A DNA stretch of 64,000 nt from the NCBI RefSeq assembly GCF_003590095.1, contig NC_039479.1, forward strand, positions 3,286,001-3,350,000. The letters are read 5' to 3'. The translations under genes were made by a program, and so were the position numbers. Below the pieces are notes generated by a model that did no database searches, had not been told where the DNA came from, and saw only the letters and a list, made by a program, of their open reading frames with translations. This DNA is from Trichoplusia ni (taxonomy: Eukaryota > Arthropoda > Insecta > Lepidoptera > Noctuidae). Shown here one piece after another: positions 1-11,025 of this stretch; positions within the stretch are counted from its first letter, which is position 1, and each line of letters starts with the position of its first letter.

Positions 1-254
1 TTTTGTTCTAGTGACGATAGATGAAATAAAACGCATCGTTCTTAAAAGATGCATTCGGAAGAAGAAGCGGTGAAATAAGGAGTTTTTTATGACCAAGTGC
101 TGAAACACAAGTTTTTATTTAGCTTAGTACCAATAATTATAATATTCATTTACTTTTGAATACTTTCCGTCTAATAGATGTAGGTATACATATATATAGA
201 TGTTGTATTATTTAATATGTGTATTACCGATGATAATACTAATGTATTGTGCAG

Positions 255-1582
255 GTACCCTGAAGGGCAACGGTGCAGGCTTCACGAAACTGATCGAGAG
301 ACTGATCCGTGGTGCCTGGACCCCGACTGCCATGGAGACCATGCAGCCAAGCTTGTGAGTACTACATTTTATTTCTTAACTCCTATTCCATTAAGACTTA
401 GGTCCATAATCCTGGAAACCAAAAGAAATGTTTGAATTTTTTTTATTATTTTCTTTTTTTAGAAAAGAGCTTATGTTTAATAAACATTGTTAGTTTGAGT
501 CACACAGACATTATAAACAAGGGTTTAAAAATATATTTCTAAATCGATTTAATGAGACACGATATTCTCCTTTAATAAATACCTGTCACTAACCCACACA
601 CCATTTTTATATTTCGATCTCGCTCCAACAACCTTTTATCTCTTTCCCGCGCTCGGCGAGCCACCGGAGCGCTTGTAAACTGACGTTTCAATATTTTTTC
701 TTATTCTAGCTACACGAAGGCGTCTCTCGTGGCGTCCATCATCTTCGTGCTGGACAAGAAGACTGACCTCATATCGGCGCCGCACGCTCTCGTGTACTTT
801 GGCATCGTTATATTCTTTGTCTACTTTAAGGTACGATAGAGAATTTAGTCGATTTCAAATCGATATCACGTAGAGCTGTTTACAATTTTGCATTGACATA
901 AATAAGTAGAGCTCTCTAATGTTTTTTTTTCTTGTCATAGGCAATAGATAACTGTTTATTTAATATTTCATCGATTTTAAATCGATACTAAGTAGAGTTC
1001 AGTTAAAAATTATTTTATATTCGGCATTTGCTGAGCTCTCTCTATTATTCATATAAGTACGTATCTATTGTTTATATTCTCATTAAGCAAAAAAAAACAT
1101 AACATATAAGTAAAGATTTAGGTGCTGCTGGTATTTCATAAGATATCTCTACCTGACTGATATGACTTTGATCTATTATTCTGAACTACACAATAACAAC
1201 TCTCAACTTATAATAAATACGTTTTGCAGTATGACAGTGGCACATAAATATGGCTGTACTGTGAATCAACTGAAGAGAATTGCCATTGAGAAAACAAGAC
1301 CAGGCATCAAACACGCTAATCAATGTCTGGCTTGCAGAATTACAGAATTCTGCTTTAAAACTCATAGTAAAGACGCTGAACTACACATAATGTATGGATA
1401 ACTTCTAACCTTTGTTTCAATTCCAGCTCTCCTCAATCCTACTGGGCATTCACGATCCCTTCGTGCCCTTCGAGAACCTGTTCTGCGCGCTCTTCTTCGG
1501 CGGCATCTGGGACTCCCTCGCCAAACTGCTGGGCAAGGGCCAGCCCAAGGAGGAGACCAAAGATGCCAAGAAAACTAATTAG
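255..1582 (+). CDS. TMEM38: TRIC-type trimeric intracellular cation channel, 3' part (3 exons)
   Basis: TRIC channels are homotrimeric K+-permeable channels of the ER/SR membrane that balance charge during Ca2+ release. Three exons are visible: 255-354, 710-830 and 1427-1582 (stop TAG 1580-1582). All have AG/GT borders and matching phases (2, then 0). They encode about 124 C-terminal residues. Seen directly: the conserved start TLKGNGAGFTKLIERL, the helix after KASLVASIIFVLDKKTDLIS, the segment HALVYFGIVIFFVYFK, then GIHDPFVPFENLFCALFFGG and a lysine-rich tail ending AKKTN, typical of an ER-resident TRIC. The family is usually about 280-300 residues, so the N-terminal half lies left of the window. 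The A versus B subtype cannot be assigned from this part. A donor-like site (ACAG/GTAATT) 22 bases after the stop suggests a spliced 3' UTR. Confidence 0.93.
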
Positions 1583-2440
1583 CGAACATCTTAGATATAT
1601 ACAGGTAATTTGGGCCTGCAATTATTTGTCACCCCGTTTGTTGGTTTTTATTATACCAAAAATGCTAAATATTAAGTAAGTCGCCTCGTCAGCACTAATG
1701 TAAGCCAGATGGCAAACAAAAATTAGTCGTCAACCCAACGTTAAAAATATGTAAGCATTAATTACGCATAGGAATATGTATCAAAGTAGCAGGCCAAGCA
1801 CGTTAGCAATTTTTGGGGATAATACAAAGTACATATGTGTGCACGTTAGCTTAATTATTTTTCGGATAGCTTAACGAAATATTTACATTTTTGTTTGACT
1901 TTTAACCATACATGACATGTTTGAATGACCCACTAATGTGTAACACGTGCGGTGTTTGTTCCAGGTCGCATTTTATCACCTGCAGTATCTGCGCTACGTA
2001 ATCAACTGACACCGACAATACAATGCGACTGCTTATTGCTAAGCAAATAATAAACAAAAAAACAAAAAAATAGTAAAACCCTTAAATCCTAAAAAAATGG
2101 CACAACGACCAAAGTTTTGATTTCATTAGTTTTAAGCTCCACTAGTCCTTACGTTAATTCATTTATTTGTTTAAGTGTATGTGAGTTTTTAAGTAGAGGG
2201 GATTATTTGATATTTAATTAGTAATTCAGTTCCTACTTGCAATTGCCAAATATTGTGATAAATATAAAATATATCCACCTTATTATATCAAAATGTAACT
2301 TGCCATAATAATTACCAAAATAAATAATTTTAGCATAATAAATAATATCAGTGCTTGAACCACAGGAAACCAGAATCCCTGAGTGAAAAAAATAATAAAA
2401 CCATCGAGCATTGTAATTTTATTTCTATATTAGTTTTTAA
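1583..2440 (+). other. TRIC 3' UTR region with possible 3'-UTR intron
   Basis: The segment follows the TRIC stop codon. A donor after 1604 and an acceptor ending at 1964 (TTTGTTCCAG) could remove 1605-1964. AATAAA occurs at 2049-2054 within an A-rich stretch, and further AATAAA-like hexamers lie up to about 2400. No coding signal is seen. Confidence 0.4.
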
Positions 2441-3269
2441 TCGAAACGAAAATCGACTAAGCCGACTTCCTTTACATAAAAAAAAATAAACGGAGAAACG
2501 TCAAACATTTCCCGCGCAAAAACCATTGTCATTAATAATGTCATATGAATCATCTGACCGATTCGCGCCATTTGCGATGAGGAGCATTTTATTCGTGTAG
2601 ATATACATAAATAAATCATTATTTAAAATAGTGTTCATTACATAATTAATAATTATGATGTTAAATTGATTGTGATTGAGATTGGATGAAAGGTCTGGCC
2701 GAGTTGCAGGGTGCTAGCAACGAGGACCACGTCTTTCGTGACATGTTATGTATTATGACGCAATATTATCTTGTTCGGATATATCTGGGTATGCTAAAGG
2801 AAGCAATAAATTGTTTTTATTAATAAAAGAGTTGTTACTTTTCATTTTGCCATGTTCCTCTCTATTCTACGTTCCTCTCGCTTTTCAGCGACATCATAAC
2901 ACTGCACTGAATTTAGAGCCCCGAGATTTTAGATTGCAGCAGTCTTATTCACTTTGGGCTCCCATTCGTCAGAAAACAAACGTGTAGAGTCCCTATAAAT
3001 ACATTTAAAATACAAAAGCGCTCAAAAGAGAAAAACACCAAATTACTCATAAACACAAGTTTTCAAAAATATAGTTAGTTAAATAGAAAGAAAACAATCA
3101 AAAAGATCACAAAAAGCTTAAACATAAAAGTAAATCAAGAGCGCGGGTACAAAAAGTAAAAAAAACTTATGCTCTACCATAAACATGTTTCATTAGATAG
3201 AAAAACTCGCTTGCAAATAACAGTAAAACCAAAAATATTTGTCAATTTCGCCTCTTAAGAGAGGGAAAC
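2441..3269. other. Intergenic, AT-rich, no gene recognised
   Basis: No convincing coding or RNA signal was seen between the TRIC 3' end and the tRNA. A short higher-GC patch near 2690-2745 (CTGGCCGAGTTGCAGGGTGC) looks like a repeat fragment, but I cannot name its family. The stretch directly beside the tRNA is A-rich. Confidence 0.35.
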
Positions 3270-3341
3270 GGGCTCGTCCGGGATTTGAACCCGGGACCTC
3301 TCGCACCCGAAGCGAGAATCATACCTCTAGACCAACGAGCC
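3270..3341 (-). tRNA. tRNA-Pro, anticodon CGG
   Basis: Read on the minus strand, the 72 bases form a standard cloverleaf. The acceptor arm is GGCTCGT paired with ACGAGCC. The anticodon stem CTCGC/GCGAG encloses the loop TTCGGGT, giving anticodon CGG (decodes CCG). The T arm is CCGGG-TTCAAAT-CCCGG. The sequence agrees closely with the conserved animal tRNA-Pro pattern and has internal A-box (TGGTCTAGAGG) and B-box (GGTTCAAATCC) promoters. There is no intron, and the discriminator base is C. A T-run on the transcribed strand near 3233-3237 may act as the Pol III terminator. The intact stems argue for a functional gene rather than a SINE. Confidence 0.95.
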
Positions 3342-5240
3342 ACACTGACATGTAGAAACATCCCCCGTTTTACAACCCCTTGCGTTAATAAATTATTTTC
3401 GACGCTTCGATACTCCAGACGGCGCACCTATACGTTGGGGTGTATTTGTATAGGCGTGCCTTTGTATTCGTGCTGCCATCGTATATAACATGAATGAGTC
3501 TGAAAGCTCGATTATAAGCTTTCAAAAGCTTAGATTTTTATATTGTATACGAAATGGCAAATTGCCTGTGGTATTAATGGCTGAAATTTCTTAGATAAAT
3601 ACTCGCTAGTACTAGTGCAGTAATAGCAACTTACCTCGCCATATATCACTATATTTTTCCGTTTCATCCGAAAAAATAGATATGGTGAAAATTCTATAGT
3701 GACTTTTATTGGATAAAATCACCAAAATATTCCCTCCCTTGCTTTCCGGGCACCACTTCCATTAACTGTCCAATATAATATACGACAGTTAACTCACGAA
3801 ATGCAGACACATCATCCCTACTTCGTCCATAAATTAATTCTAACCGGATGTTACTTCTCCTTTGCTTAGATCACAACAATGGTATTAATGTTATCAAATT
3901 GATTAATATCATACAAAAATCTGTAGTCCGTTCCGTAATCCGTTTGAGATAACATCTTATAACTAGTTACAGATCAATTAACTATCTCTACTTTAGATGT
4001 TATTATATGACACAATTCGTAACTTTCAGGATGTTTTCAGAATTTTAATAATACGTGGTAATCACGCACAGGATATCGAATATTGCTTTTAAAATCAAAG
4101 ATAACTAATTGATAAGATTCATCGGTATTTTATAATTAATATACGTAATACTAGAAGTCTCTCCTATCGTAGATAGGCAATCAATCTTGTACGTCAATCA
4201 GGATTCGGCTTCTTTTAGAAAACTTCTTTAATTTAACGTATGATTTGAGGGGAAATTGACGATTCTCAAAAGGAATATAGCGCCTTAATACAATACAGAC
4301 GACAGTTGTGCCACCCCTTACTCAGTAGGTAATGCTACCAATACGGGTAAGTTTCCCATACTGCTAAGCTTGCCATGCAGGTGAATCACAAAAAAGAATA
4401 CAATCGGGGTAAGCCAGGCAATCAACAGTTTTTCATTCGTATTGTCCATTTTCCTCTTTCGAAGATTGCTAAGAGCTAAGAGGTACCAGTAGTCATCCGA
4501 GGAAGAAATCAGTAAACAGTTTGACTAATAAAGGAATAATGGAGAGTCAAAAAAGCCAGCGTACTTATAGAAATTTTCGTTTGGTGAGATTGCTTTCTAG
4601 AACTATAACATAATAGCAAAAGCTTTGCATCGATACAGTATCGACTAAACCTTCCGACATCGATGCAACACTTTTTCCTTTGTTACTAAACCTCCTCCCA
4701 GACAAGAAGAAGTAGTTTAAATGTAAAAAGTTGTACTAATCTATTAGTCCCACTTACCTCAATATTATTACGTTAGACAGTCGCAAAATTAATGATCGCA
4801 TGTCACAACAAAACTTTTTGCTCTCAGTTCCGCGCCAAATAACGGAAGCTTCGGATGTGATTGTGAAGTTTTTAGATAACTTACGGTACCCATATATATG
4901 TTATTAGCATAGATTGTACGCATAGCTCGGTTTGAGGTCACTGTCGCGGCTTGCCGGGGTCCTCTGTCACACCGGCACGAACGAATGAGACGTGGCTGAT
5001 ATAATACAGATGTAGAGTCCGCTAATGAAGGACGTTTATCGAGTTTGGTTAGAGTAGAGACACTAAAATAACCTGAGAATAGGCAAATGTGTCTTGGTAT
5101 TTGTGTTCTTGCATATTCATAAAAAATATTTTCGCTCAACTTTATTAAAGAAAATACAGTCATGCATGTTTACCTGTCTAAAAATCGTGTCTGTTCATGA
5201 CTAATAACGCGCTAAACACAATTTAGAAAGTCTGTGCATT
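3342..5240. other. Intergenic region, nothing recognised
   Basis: This is AT-rich sequence between the tRNA and the GALE leader exon. An open frame of 124 codons on the minus strand (4789-5163) has no recognisable domain, so it is not called. No repeat boundaries were identified. Confidence 0.35.
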
Positions 5241-5528
5241 CATGTGTTACCGTCGCACCTTTTCAATTATAATTATCGCTGACATCCGATATTCGCGGCG
5301 ACAATTCGGTGTGATTGTGATCAAGCAGGTTGCGAACTCCGCTGTGACGTCGAGCTGGGTGAGACACCGCGCGCGGCCAGAGCCGGCCAGACTGACTCAG
5401 ATGCGCCAGCGCACGGCAGCGGCCTGAACGCGACGCGTCAAACTAATTTAATTTATTTAATCATTTAGTTTTAACGTAAATTAGTGTAATTAGTGTAGCA
5501 CTCGATTAATGGGAATAGCAATTTAAAG
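5241..5528 (+). promoter_or_regulatory. Probable GALE promoter and non-coding first exon
   Basis: A GC-rich patch stands out from the AT-rich surroundings: 5295-5440 includes TGACGTC at 5345-5351 and TGACTCA at 5393-5399. It ends in a strong donor, AAAG/GTAAGT, after 5528. No long ORF is present, as expected for a 5' UTR exon. The next coding exon downstream on this strand is GALE exon 1, which has an acceptor (CAG) 11 bases before its ATG and so needs an upstream leader exon. The link across an 11.4-kb intron is inference; the transcription start was not located. Confidence 0.5.
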
Positions 5529-5887
5529 GTAAGTCGCGTGTTTATTGAAGAAATTTCTAACGGTGTTTGAAAGTTTGTGGAGCCGCGTAGCCGGCGCGCG
5601 ATTTATGTGAAAACAGTTAGTTTGATGGGATTCTCCGGCGAGCGTGTTCACTTGACCAGTCGCGGTAGAAATTCTTGGCTGATCATTCGAAATATCTCAA
5701 TACTCTGATATTAATTTTGCATGATTTATGATTTTCCTTAATCGAAATTGAGTTCCGGGAAAAGTGTAGTTAAATAAATAATCTGCAAACAGAATACTTT
5801 CTATATTTGTGAAGAGATATTTTTCTGAAAATGATACCTTATAAAACAAAATTACTAGCCATGGGTACTGATTTAAATTGTTGTAAC

Positions 5888-7394
5888 CAGGGACCGGACA
5901 ACCCCACTTTAGAGTTAAGCCGTTTGACAGGGTAACCCGTACACGGGGTAACTCATATCGCAGTGTTACCTTTTGTTCGAGTTACATCCTCGAAACCCAG
6001 CGAAATGGTTAACACCTTCATTATGGTAACCACGTGAAGGGGTTAACCCCTTCAATAACTTAACCCTTTGAAGTGGTTACCTTCACGAAAGGCTTTTATT
6101 CGTGTTACCCTGAATTACCCACTAAACTTGAGCTGCATACTTGCACCCTAGCGGCCCCTCATTGCTTTACTAAGACTACAGCTGATTTTCTTCTATCGCC
6201 GACTCGGACAAACTACCTACGCGCGAAACGTCATATAGGTAACTACCTGTTGCCCGCGACTTCGTCCGCGTGGTTAGAAGATATAAGTTAGGAATTTTTG
6301 AACGAAAGCCCTCGAAGATTAATATTTTTCCCCGTATTTGCCACATTTTCCATTAAATCTTCGCTCCTATTAGTTGCAGCGTAATTTTATATACCTAGCC
6401 TAAAACCTTCCTCGATTATTGGTCTATTGAACACAAAATGAGATCAAATTTTTTTAGATGAAATTATTTATAATAATTTAAAAAAAAATCGAATACAAGT
6501 TTTTTTTCATTTTTTGCATTTTCTGAGAAGATTTGACGGGTGAATTAGAGTGTTTTTTTATATTAATTCAAAATAAGGTAAAAAAATAAATATTTTTAAT
6601 CAAATAAATTACAGCGTATTTGGGACACAAAAAAGTAAGTTTTCACCAAATTTCGTTACAAAAATAAATTTTTGTAAAAGATAAAAATAAAAAACCACAA
6701 TCTTGGTTTTTTAGATTTTTCACATAAATTTTGAGGTTATGTGAAAAAAATGTAAACACAAAAGTTTTAGATCTTTTTCTTTTAGAACTTTGCCATTTGA
6801 CTTTTTTCGATACGAATTTTATTTTTGCCGGAAATCGATAAAAACCGTTTTTTACTCTTCAAACGTCACTCCCACCCCCCTCCCGACCTCAGATCACCCG
6901 TAAATTATTTTTCCTTTCATTTTTATAATATTCCCCTTCTTTTCTAATGGGTTTCATCCTTCTATTTTTTTTTTTGGTTTTAAAAATTATCGACCCTGGT
7001 CTACAAGTATAGACACGAAAAATATATATCACAACGTTTGAAAAGTGCGACAAGCAAAATTAAACTGTAAGATCATATCCACAATGATTTTTATTCCATG
7101 TTTACAAGTCGCTCGGTAAATGCAACAATGGCGCCGCTGGGCGGTAAGATGTCACGTGCGCTCGTGGTTATACTATTTTCAAACTAATGTCTATGATAAA
7201 GAGTGCATATTGCATTGTCTTAGGTTGGAGTGGGTTACCCTGTTACAGTGTTACAGGGTAGTAAAGGGTAACCTGTTCGGAACAGGGTTACAGTAATCCG
7301 TTCGAAGGTGTAACATATGTCATAGGGTTTTTTCTTGAAGCGCTTAAAAAAACCCCTTCAAAAACCCTTTCAATGAGTATCCGGCCGGTCCCTG
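5888..7394. mobile_element. hAT-like non-autonomous DNA transposon (1,507 bp)
   Basis: The termini are inverted copies of CAGGGACCGG (5888-5897 and 7385-7394). They are flanked by an identical 8-bp direct repeat GTTGTAAC (5880-5887 and 7395-7402). An 8-bp target duplication and CAGGG ends are hallmarks of the hAT superfamily. Both subterminal regions are packed with GGGTAAC/GTTACCC-type motifs (5930-6115 and 7230-7380), likely transposase-binding repeats. No transposase ORF is present, so it would have to be mobilised in trans. A different, commoner repeat appears nested inside (6235-6440). Confidence 0.85.
6235..6440. repeat. Fragment of a dispersed lepidopteran repeat nested in the hAT-like element
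   Basis: It contains CCCGCGACTTCGTCCGCGTGG (6249-6269), followed by AAAACCTTCCTCGATTATTGG. I recognise this pattern as a very common dispersed repeat in moth and butterfly genomes, probably a non-LTR or SINE remnant. The family name and exact ends are not assigned. It is diverged compared with the host element. Confidence 0.5.
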
Positions 7395-7402
7395 GTTGTA
7401 AC

Positions 7403-8021
7403 TGAAACCGAATCTTTAACTGCTATTAAACACGCAGACTTAGGGTCCCCATTATATGAAAGTGTTGTAAATTGATACTAATTATATTAAAACACGGATA
7501 AAAACAGTTATAAAATTATCCGGTACAATAAATTTAAGAAACTTGTGGTCAACATACCTTTTTCTTCTAACTTTAAACAATTTCACGGCAAATTACAAGC
7601 ATTGGTAGAAAACACTTTAATTTTTTGTAGAAGAATATTGTACAGTTTAAATTTTAGAGTGAAAACGGGAAAGCAGTAGCTTAAAAGTTTACAACACTAG
7701 ACACTACAGTTTATTAGCACTTCTTTCTTGACATTTGGCTTACCTTATGGCACAAAGTATCATCGTTATAACTCCTATTTTACTTAAGAAGTTGTAGTGA
7801 AGTTTATTTTGTTTTCGCCAGCATACCAACACGTCAAACAAAACGACAATTATAGTACTTAGTTGTTGAATATAAAAACTGCATCGAATCGTGGTACGTG
7901 AGCCGAATTCAATGAACAACGGAAGCATCTCAGCTTGCCCGACATGTGTTTTGAATTATTAATGAATGTTAGACACACATACATACACTTTTAATTCTGG
8001 GAACGATAGCTCCTTAATTCT
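7403..8021. other. GALE intron 1, no feature recognised
   Basis: AT-rich intron sequence between the hAT-like element and the foldback element. No ORF with a recognisable domain, no repeat boundary and no RNA gene seen. Confidence 0.4.
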
Positions 8022-8165
8022 TTATTAAATGATGCAACGGTTTACTCAACTCTTCGACTCGCGACCCTACTCCGTCAACTCATCATTATGGACACCTGTT
8101 GAGTCCGAAACTAGTCAGGCAATCCCGATGATTACGCGTGAGTAAACCGTTGCATCATTTAATAA
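8022..8165. mobile_element. Short foldback/MITE-like element with perfect 27-bp inverted arms
   Basis: The arms 8022-8048 and 8139-8165 are exact reverse complements (27 bp each, containing GATGCAACGGTTTACTCA). They enclose a 90-bp GC-richer core with GACTCGCGACCC and GGACACCTGTTGAGTCCG. The 144-bp unit has no coding capacity. No clear target-site duplication was found, so the true ends could lie slightly further out. It may be a MITE or the hairpin terminus of a larger family. Confidence 0.7.
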
Positions 8166-8280
8166 TGAACCGTTCTCACGACAGCTTCTATCAAATTATA
8201 TTGATCCTCAATTCTTGTCTTCTTTTAGATGATGGATTGGATTAGAAGGTTATTGGGTTTTTCTAATTACCGTAATACAT

Positions 8281-8470
8281 ATCCCACCAAAAACATTAAA
8301 TGTAAAAAAATGCCAAGTCTCTCGATGCAGTCTTTCCATCGTAAAAAGTTTTGAGATCTCATAGAAGCCAAGTCCTATTCAAAATATTTTGTAGTTATAA
8401 ATCAACATTTAGTAATTGTATCAATAGTTTTCTTTATATTATAATTATAGTGACTTGGCAATGAGCACAA
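8281..8470 (+). repeat. Left 190-bp terminal inverted repeat
   Basis: It pairs base for base with 10077-10266 in reverse complement. It carries three copies of the octamer GCCAAGTC/GACTTGGC in mixed orientation (near 8312, 8368 and 8452), which could be protein-binding subrepeats or could fold the arm. Confidence 0.85.
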
Positions 8471-8747
8471 GAAGAAACAAATAAAACGGCATATTTGTAG
8501 GAGTTGAAAGTTACACACACCGCATGCGTAAACATTAATATCACAAAATTAATTTTCTTTTGGTTTATGGGTGAATTTCCCGGACCCAAAAATTGCGTGG
8601 CATCGATGAAATCGGTACTAAAAAGCATTGTTATAATGTTCTAACATTTTTTTTTAGGTAGATGACATAAAAATCTATCTGTAGCACTAAATATTTTATT
8701 AATATAATTAATAGGTTTTCCAAAAAAAAAAGTTAAACCACATAATC

Positions 8748-9826
8748 TTTCATCGCCGTGTTTGTCCACGACTCACCTTGATGTATTAAAGTCATCATTG
8801 ATCAAAAATGTATCGTTATTTATATTAAAACTTAGTTTTATTTGGTTCGTGAATAGTTAGAGTATTGACTCGGAATACATTTATTCAAATATTTACACAA
8901 TACAACGTATGGTTAATAAAAAACCATTTGTCCCAGAACTACCTTTCATCGCCATGTCCTAAACATATTTGAGAATATTGCATATTCTAACGTTTTGCGT
9001 CGCTCCCGTTTTGCGTTAAACGTTGCATATAAGTAACGTCGAAAGGCTCGACAAGGAACGACGTCTGTACGTGCCTGCGTTTTCGAGCTATAATTAAAAG
9101 TATTCAATTTTTTTGGTACTGGACATTTTTTCTTTCATCGCCGTGGATAGGTCTAACTTCTATTTCAATAAGTTTTTAATCTCGATTGAGCATTCAATAC
9201 AATGCCATTTATATTTAGCTTATTTGTAAAGTGTTCATTACTGTGAATTATTACCAGTTTTTTAGTAAATTGAATTATACCCCTTGATTTTCATCGCCGT
9301 GCTCTCATTTCCGTGGTTTCCGTGGACAAAATTTGCTATGGCAATGAAAAAAAATACACGGGAATGAAAAAAATATCATCGCCGTGCCTTGTAAAACAGT
9401 TTCCTTTCATTGCCGTGGCCACGTGTTTCATTTCCGTGACTTATGTTTGTTTCGCCACTAGACAGGAATGTATCTATTTATAGTTATATTATAAAAATAA
9501 TATCATGTGTGAGTGGATTTTTACACATTATATTCTATTATTATTGCGTATAAATTAATAGTATTTATTTTTGTTTCAATGATTAACTTTATCATTTAAA
9601 TATTCTTGTACACTATAATAACATTTCATTGCCATGGACGCCTGTTTCATTGCCGTGCATGCATGTTTCATCGCCGTGGCACGGAATTTTCAATCTTGTA
9701 TATCTCGTTAGTTTTTTAAGCTATCTGCTAGATATTAAGCAAAACTGCATATCTGATCGAAAACTTGAGAAAACACTATTTTTTATTGTTCTAAAGTTGA
9801 AGAATAAAAAATCCACGGAAATGAAG
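8748..9826. repeat. Iterated 13-mer TTTCATYGCCGTG, about 14 copies in both orientations
   Basis: Forward copies start near 8748, 8944, 9133, 9289, 9304, 9374, 9405, 9426, 9624, 9645 and 9666. The variants are TTTCATCGCCGTG, TTTCATTGCCGTG, TTTCATTTCCGTG and forms ending CCATG. Inverted copies (CACGG-AATGAAA type) lie near 9337, 9357 and 9814. Spacing is irregular, from about 8 to 200 bp, so this is an interspersed motif and not a tandem satellite or CRISPR array. All copies sit between the two long inverted repeats. Confidence 0.85.
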
Positions 9827-10076
9827 ATTTTTTTGGACCTGTTGAAATTCACCCTTATCCGTGTCGTCCCAACCGAATTTCGGCAACGGCAGTCAGTCTT
9901 AGTGTACTCTCGATTCATTTACTTTCATAAAGCGATGGCCCGTAAGGTATTCTTAATTATTGTATTGGAGCATGTAGTCGGTAGTGACCATCATGATTCA
10001 CACATAACAAATAATCTGATCACTGGTCTCGTCAGTAACATTTGCACATAATTCCAGGCATCAAGCAGCTTTTAAT

Positions 10077-10266
10077 TTGTGCTCATTGCCAAGTCACTAT
10101 AATTATAATATAAAGAAAACTATTGATACAATTACTAAATGTTGATTTATAACTACAAAATATTTTGAATAGGACTTGGCTTCTATGAGATCTCAAAACT
10201 TTTTACGATGGAAAGACTGCATCGAGAGACTTGGCATTTTTTTACATTTAATGTTTTTGGTGGGAT
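10077..10266 (-). repeat. Right 190-bp terminal inverted repeat
   Basis: This is the reverse complement of 8281-8470. It starts TTGTGCTCATTGCC and ends TTTTTGGTGGGAT. No mismatch to the left arm was found on reading. Confidence 0.85.
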
Positions 10267-11025
10267 CTCATTTATTTTTTGTAAGTGTATTTCTTTCTTT
10301 TTTTTTAGGTGTCATAATTTCTAGGACTTCAGCTACTGCTTTGCTTAGAACCCATTCTCTATCTCTATCTCTTTTGTTTCTTCTCTGAGACTTCGTTACT
10401 TCTAATGTAAACAAGCTTAAACTTATATATATATGCATATATATATCTACTAACTTACAAACTATAGCTAAACTAAACTAAATAACACGTAAAGTTCTCC
10501 GAATATCAATTATCACTACAATATTTTTTAGTTTCGAAATGGTTTTTCATAGACAGGTGGCGCTATCAAATGAAAATTATCGAATTATTCTGAAGTACTA
10601 CTTAGACTGCGCTTTGTAACGAAACCATAGCGCGATTCAGACACGTACAACGCCATCTATCGAGCGCGCATACAATATTTATCGCAATACAATGGAGTTT
10701 TAGCTTTATTAATTTAATGAATTATGAATTTTATGTATTAATTTGTATTAATGATAGTCTGTGTATTACATTTATATTATTCTTTTCTATTCTATGTATG
10801 TATTCATCCAATTGAATAGGTACTTAAACAACGAACAAAGTTAACAATGCAGTCAAAATCCATACATAATGTTCTTGCCAAACCGCAAATATAAAATTGT
10901 TTTCTATGGCATATTATTTTTTAATGTTTTTATAATTTTTCCTTTATATGTGGCTAAGGACCTATCTTGGTGCAAAATTTGAAGTTTCTAAGTCTGCTAG
11001 AAGTACCTTAGATTTTTGATGATCT

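Larger units (their letters stand above)
8281..10266. mobile_element. Long-TIR non-autonomous element (1,986 bp, 190-bp inverted repeats)
   Basis: The ends 8281-8470 and 10077-10266 are inverted copies of about 190 bp that read as identical by eye. The outermost bases are ATCCCACCAAAAACATT. Such perfect long arms imply recent insertion or gene conversion. The only flanking duplication visible is the dinucleotide AT, so the superfamily is unresolved. The interior holds about 14 copies of a 13-mer near TTTCATYGCCGTG. The longest interior ORF (9629-10051, 140 codons) has no recognisable domain and is partly built from the repeated motif. No transposase or integrase is seen. The element lies within GALE intron 1. 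Confidence 0.85.

Noticed and set aside
1162..1401. 79-codon ORF in a TRIC intron
   Set aside because: It lies fully between two well-supported TRIC exons and is not similar to any family I know.
4789..5163. 124-codon minus-strand ORF
   Set aside because: No domain and no splice or promoter context; the composition resembles intergenic sequence.
8748..9826. Regularly repeated motif suggestive of a CRISPR array
   Set aside because: Spacing is irregular, copies occur in both orientations, units are only 13 bp, and the context is an animal intron.
9629..10051. 140-codon ORF inside the long-TIR element as a possible transposase
   Set aside because: No DDE/D or zinc-finger pattern. The start is made of translated repeat motif and it lies just next to the right arm; it is likely chance.
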